7,462 nt of DNA, from assembly GCA_021741085.1 (NCBI GenBank), contig JAIOYM010000051.1:1-7462 (forward strand), given 5' to 3'. A model generated the notes under the pieces. It was not told where the DNA came from. It saw nothing but the letters and a program-made list of their open reading frames with translations, and did no database searches. The translations under genes and the position numbers were made by a program. Shown piece after piece: positions 7,201-7,462 of the stretch; positions within the stretch are counted from its first letter, which is position 1, and every line of letters begins with the position of its first letter. Origin of the DNA: Rickettsiaceae bacterium (GTDB lineage: Bacteria; Pseudomonadota; Alphaproteobacteria; Rickettsiales; Rickettsiaceae).

Positions 7201-7462
7201 ACATCATCAAAAGAAAAGTTACTTGATGATTTAGCAAGGAGCGTTACGTCAGATGTAAATGCAAGCTATGGAAAGTTAAGTGCGGCTGATGCTAAAAAAG
7301 TAGATGCTGAATTTAAATTACAGTTTGGCGAAAATAATGGAGATAGATTGAAATATCAATTGGCACAAATAAAATATGGTGATTATTACGATAAACTTGA
7401 TGGCGATAGAAAGAGAGTAATCGATAGCTTATTAGATAAAGAAGGTAGAGCTGCTTTAGATG
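4285..7462 (+). CDS. virB6: VirB6/TrbL-family type IV secretion protein, rickettsial long form (3' partial)
   Basis: Inner-membrane channel component of a P-type (VirB/Rvh) type IV secretion system. The frame is open to the window end: 1,059 codons from GTG 4285 or 1,044 from ATG 4330. Neither start has a clear Shine-Dalgarno; GTG is preferred because it gives a normal basic signal N-region, while ATG gives a 15-residue signal. Numbering from GTG, a hydrophobic stretch ends in the lipobox ISGC (Cys31), followed by MCIEADDFG. An extracytoplasmic domain (about 32-310) precedes membrane segments near 314-334, 342-353, 395-413, 417-435, 441-464 and 485-501. The core signature runs from ATGPIFLCFMLF to WMQQLVSYSLQP (about 454-486). 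A loop (502-642) has Cys512, 580, 603, 608 and 627. A last helix lies at 643-659, then a Lys/Ala-rich tail of at least 400 residues. Which side of the membrane the tail occupies cannot be fixed because helix count is uncertain. Rickettsiales usually carry several virB6 genes behind virB3-virB4; none precedes this one. Confidence 0.9.
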   Translation, partial: MEIKKLTRNNFFYSLMHKTLAILMLLSISGCYQDMCIEADDFGAPNVTVPVFTNSSAIGGVEDSEFVPWIDSGYILDGSNLVLVVKNWTYGKQSNSADQLSAWSPWYANFDKDKGLLPTMVQRFPDCQFTSSQGVSNYKVANPPCLMKQGKGLYAAIASKFYDINGSDSSKQFPDTSSAVALHLGETLSTPLQDVDNDGNLIPAGGLIFDFNNSENTTAKGFLQDGAKLYFKILDSYYGDNSGQYIVKIKSGVQTSSSDPITTIVSLVKGVLFGVTPSSDAGYFDRSSIDKKGVIFSIFDNIVSVPSFKNTVKLLLTLYIAFLGIGFTVGLIQINANDLMKRYFKICLLSILISENSWQFFYDYFFTFFIDGSQQIINLIQKAGNTGPGSNNIITLMLAPQTLIKLFSLLFVSWDGFIYIILYFICFCFLFVTIFKAYLVYLNALILMGIVIATGPIFLCFMLFKATEAFFKNWMQQLVSYSLQPVILFTGITFMSMIVRHQIYTTLGFKVCKVEFPKLSNDIQKAMTISDSFFKSSIFYWWIPKPDGIPQGTTLTNVLVPEAHFQTTPGSDKPASNEICKGNPSYNNGAYAVNTDASKSTYCQAYGCTEKRVAEFPFLDPNIPQDCDRLNFIYQNNSLRQNYWNILFLAVLIWLISKFNEVAVGIANTISGALNFGRAPTVDTQGAAERAYAGIKSEISNSAPANYARNAVRGLVQSTYDKTIGAGVAAVKDRYEQFKENQYPKKIQAAATADLKKLQDISGKMESFKQLGDGLKGKFADSFKDIKGKDGKALDGQGLIDALSKKSSMRNTEAGVKMKGGLRTLLTGKRDTKLMHNEAALAVYGKKFTQLSEEQKARVKGFVSDNAKEINQLRQMKKYSSAKKAFAKESQALKDMYASGKDYSKIELNSDKNLDAALKSLVKEARLDLLKPKADSKDSLKQQKSEELYKSNLLSDSNGSLDNVRAKLKDNLTSSKEKLLDDLARSVTSDVNASYGKLSAADAKKVDAEFKLQFGENNGDRLKYQLAQIKYGDYYDKLDGDRKRVIDSLLDKEGRAALD

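Noticed and set aside
6300..7462. The Lys/Ala-rich tail as a separate effector or toxin gene
   Set aside because: It is in the same uninterrupted frame as the VirB6 core, and long C-terminal extensions are known for rickettsial VirB6 proteins. I recognised no toxin catalytic motif.

Overview
The window is an AT-rich piece of an alphaproteobacterial chromosome, most likely from the order Rickettsiales. The evidence is a cell-wall block murB-ddl-ftsQ whose Ddl resembles rickettsial Ddl as I remember it, and a very long VirB6-family protein with a lipoprotein signal and the 'CIEADDFG' motif I associate with rickettsial VirB6 paralogs. Genus cannot be decided from the sequence. All genes are on the + strand.

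Left part (1-2414): three overlapping genes of the division and cell-wall cluster. murB is cut by the window edge, so its true start lies upstream. ddl overlaps murB by 8 bases, and ftsQ overlaps ddl by 14. They are almost certainly one transcript that supplies the UDP-MurNAc and D-Ala-D-Ala branches of peptidoglycan precursor synthesis and a divisome scaffold protein. An A-run/T-run hairpin follows ftsQ, and no ftsA is present downstream.

Middle (2513-3937): a complete class I DNA photolyase. It has the FAD-site residues and a tryptophan triad spaced exactly as in the E. coli enzyme. It contains an 8-G homopolymer that would destroy the enzyme if it slipped.

Gap (3938-4284): 347 bases with no convincing gene. 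It holds weak terminator-like stems, a candidate promoter with an imperfect palindrome in its spacer, a perfect 8-bp inverted repeat, and two micro-ORFs (23 and 9 codons) chained by stop/start overlaps that lead into the next gene.

Right part (4285-7462, open at the 3' edge): a VirB6/TrbL-like type IV secretion inner-membrane protein of at least 1,044 to 1,059 residues. It has an N-terminal lipoprotein signal, a roughly 280-residue extracytoplasmic domain, the multi-helix VirB6 core, a cysteine-bearing loop, a last membrane helix, and a Lys/Ala-rich C-terminal region of about 400 residues that continues past the window. No virB3 or virB4 precedes it.

I did not find a clearly new system. The points most worth a second look are the photolyase directly after ftsQ, the slippery G tract inside it, and the leader and tail of the VirB6 gene.
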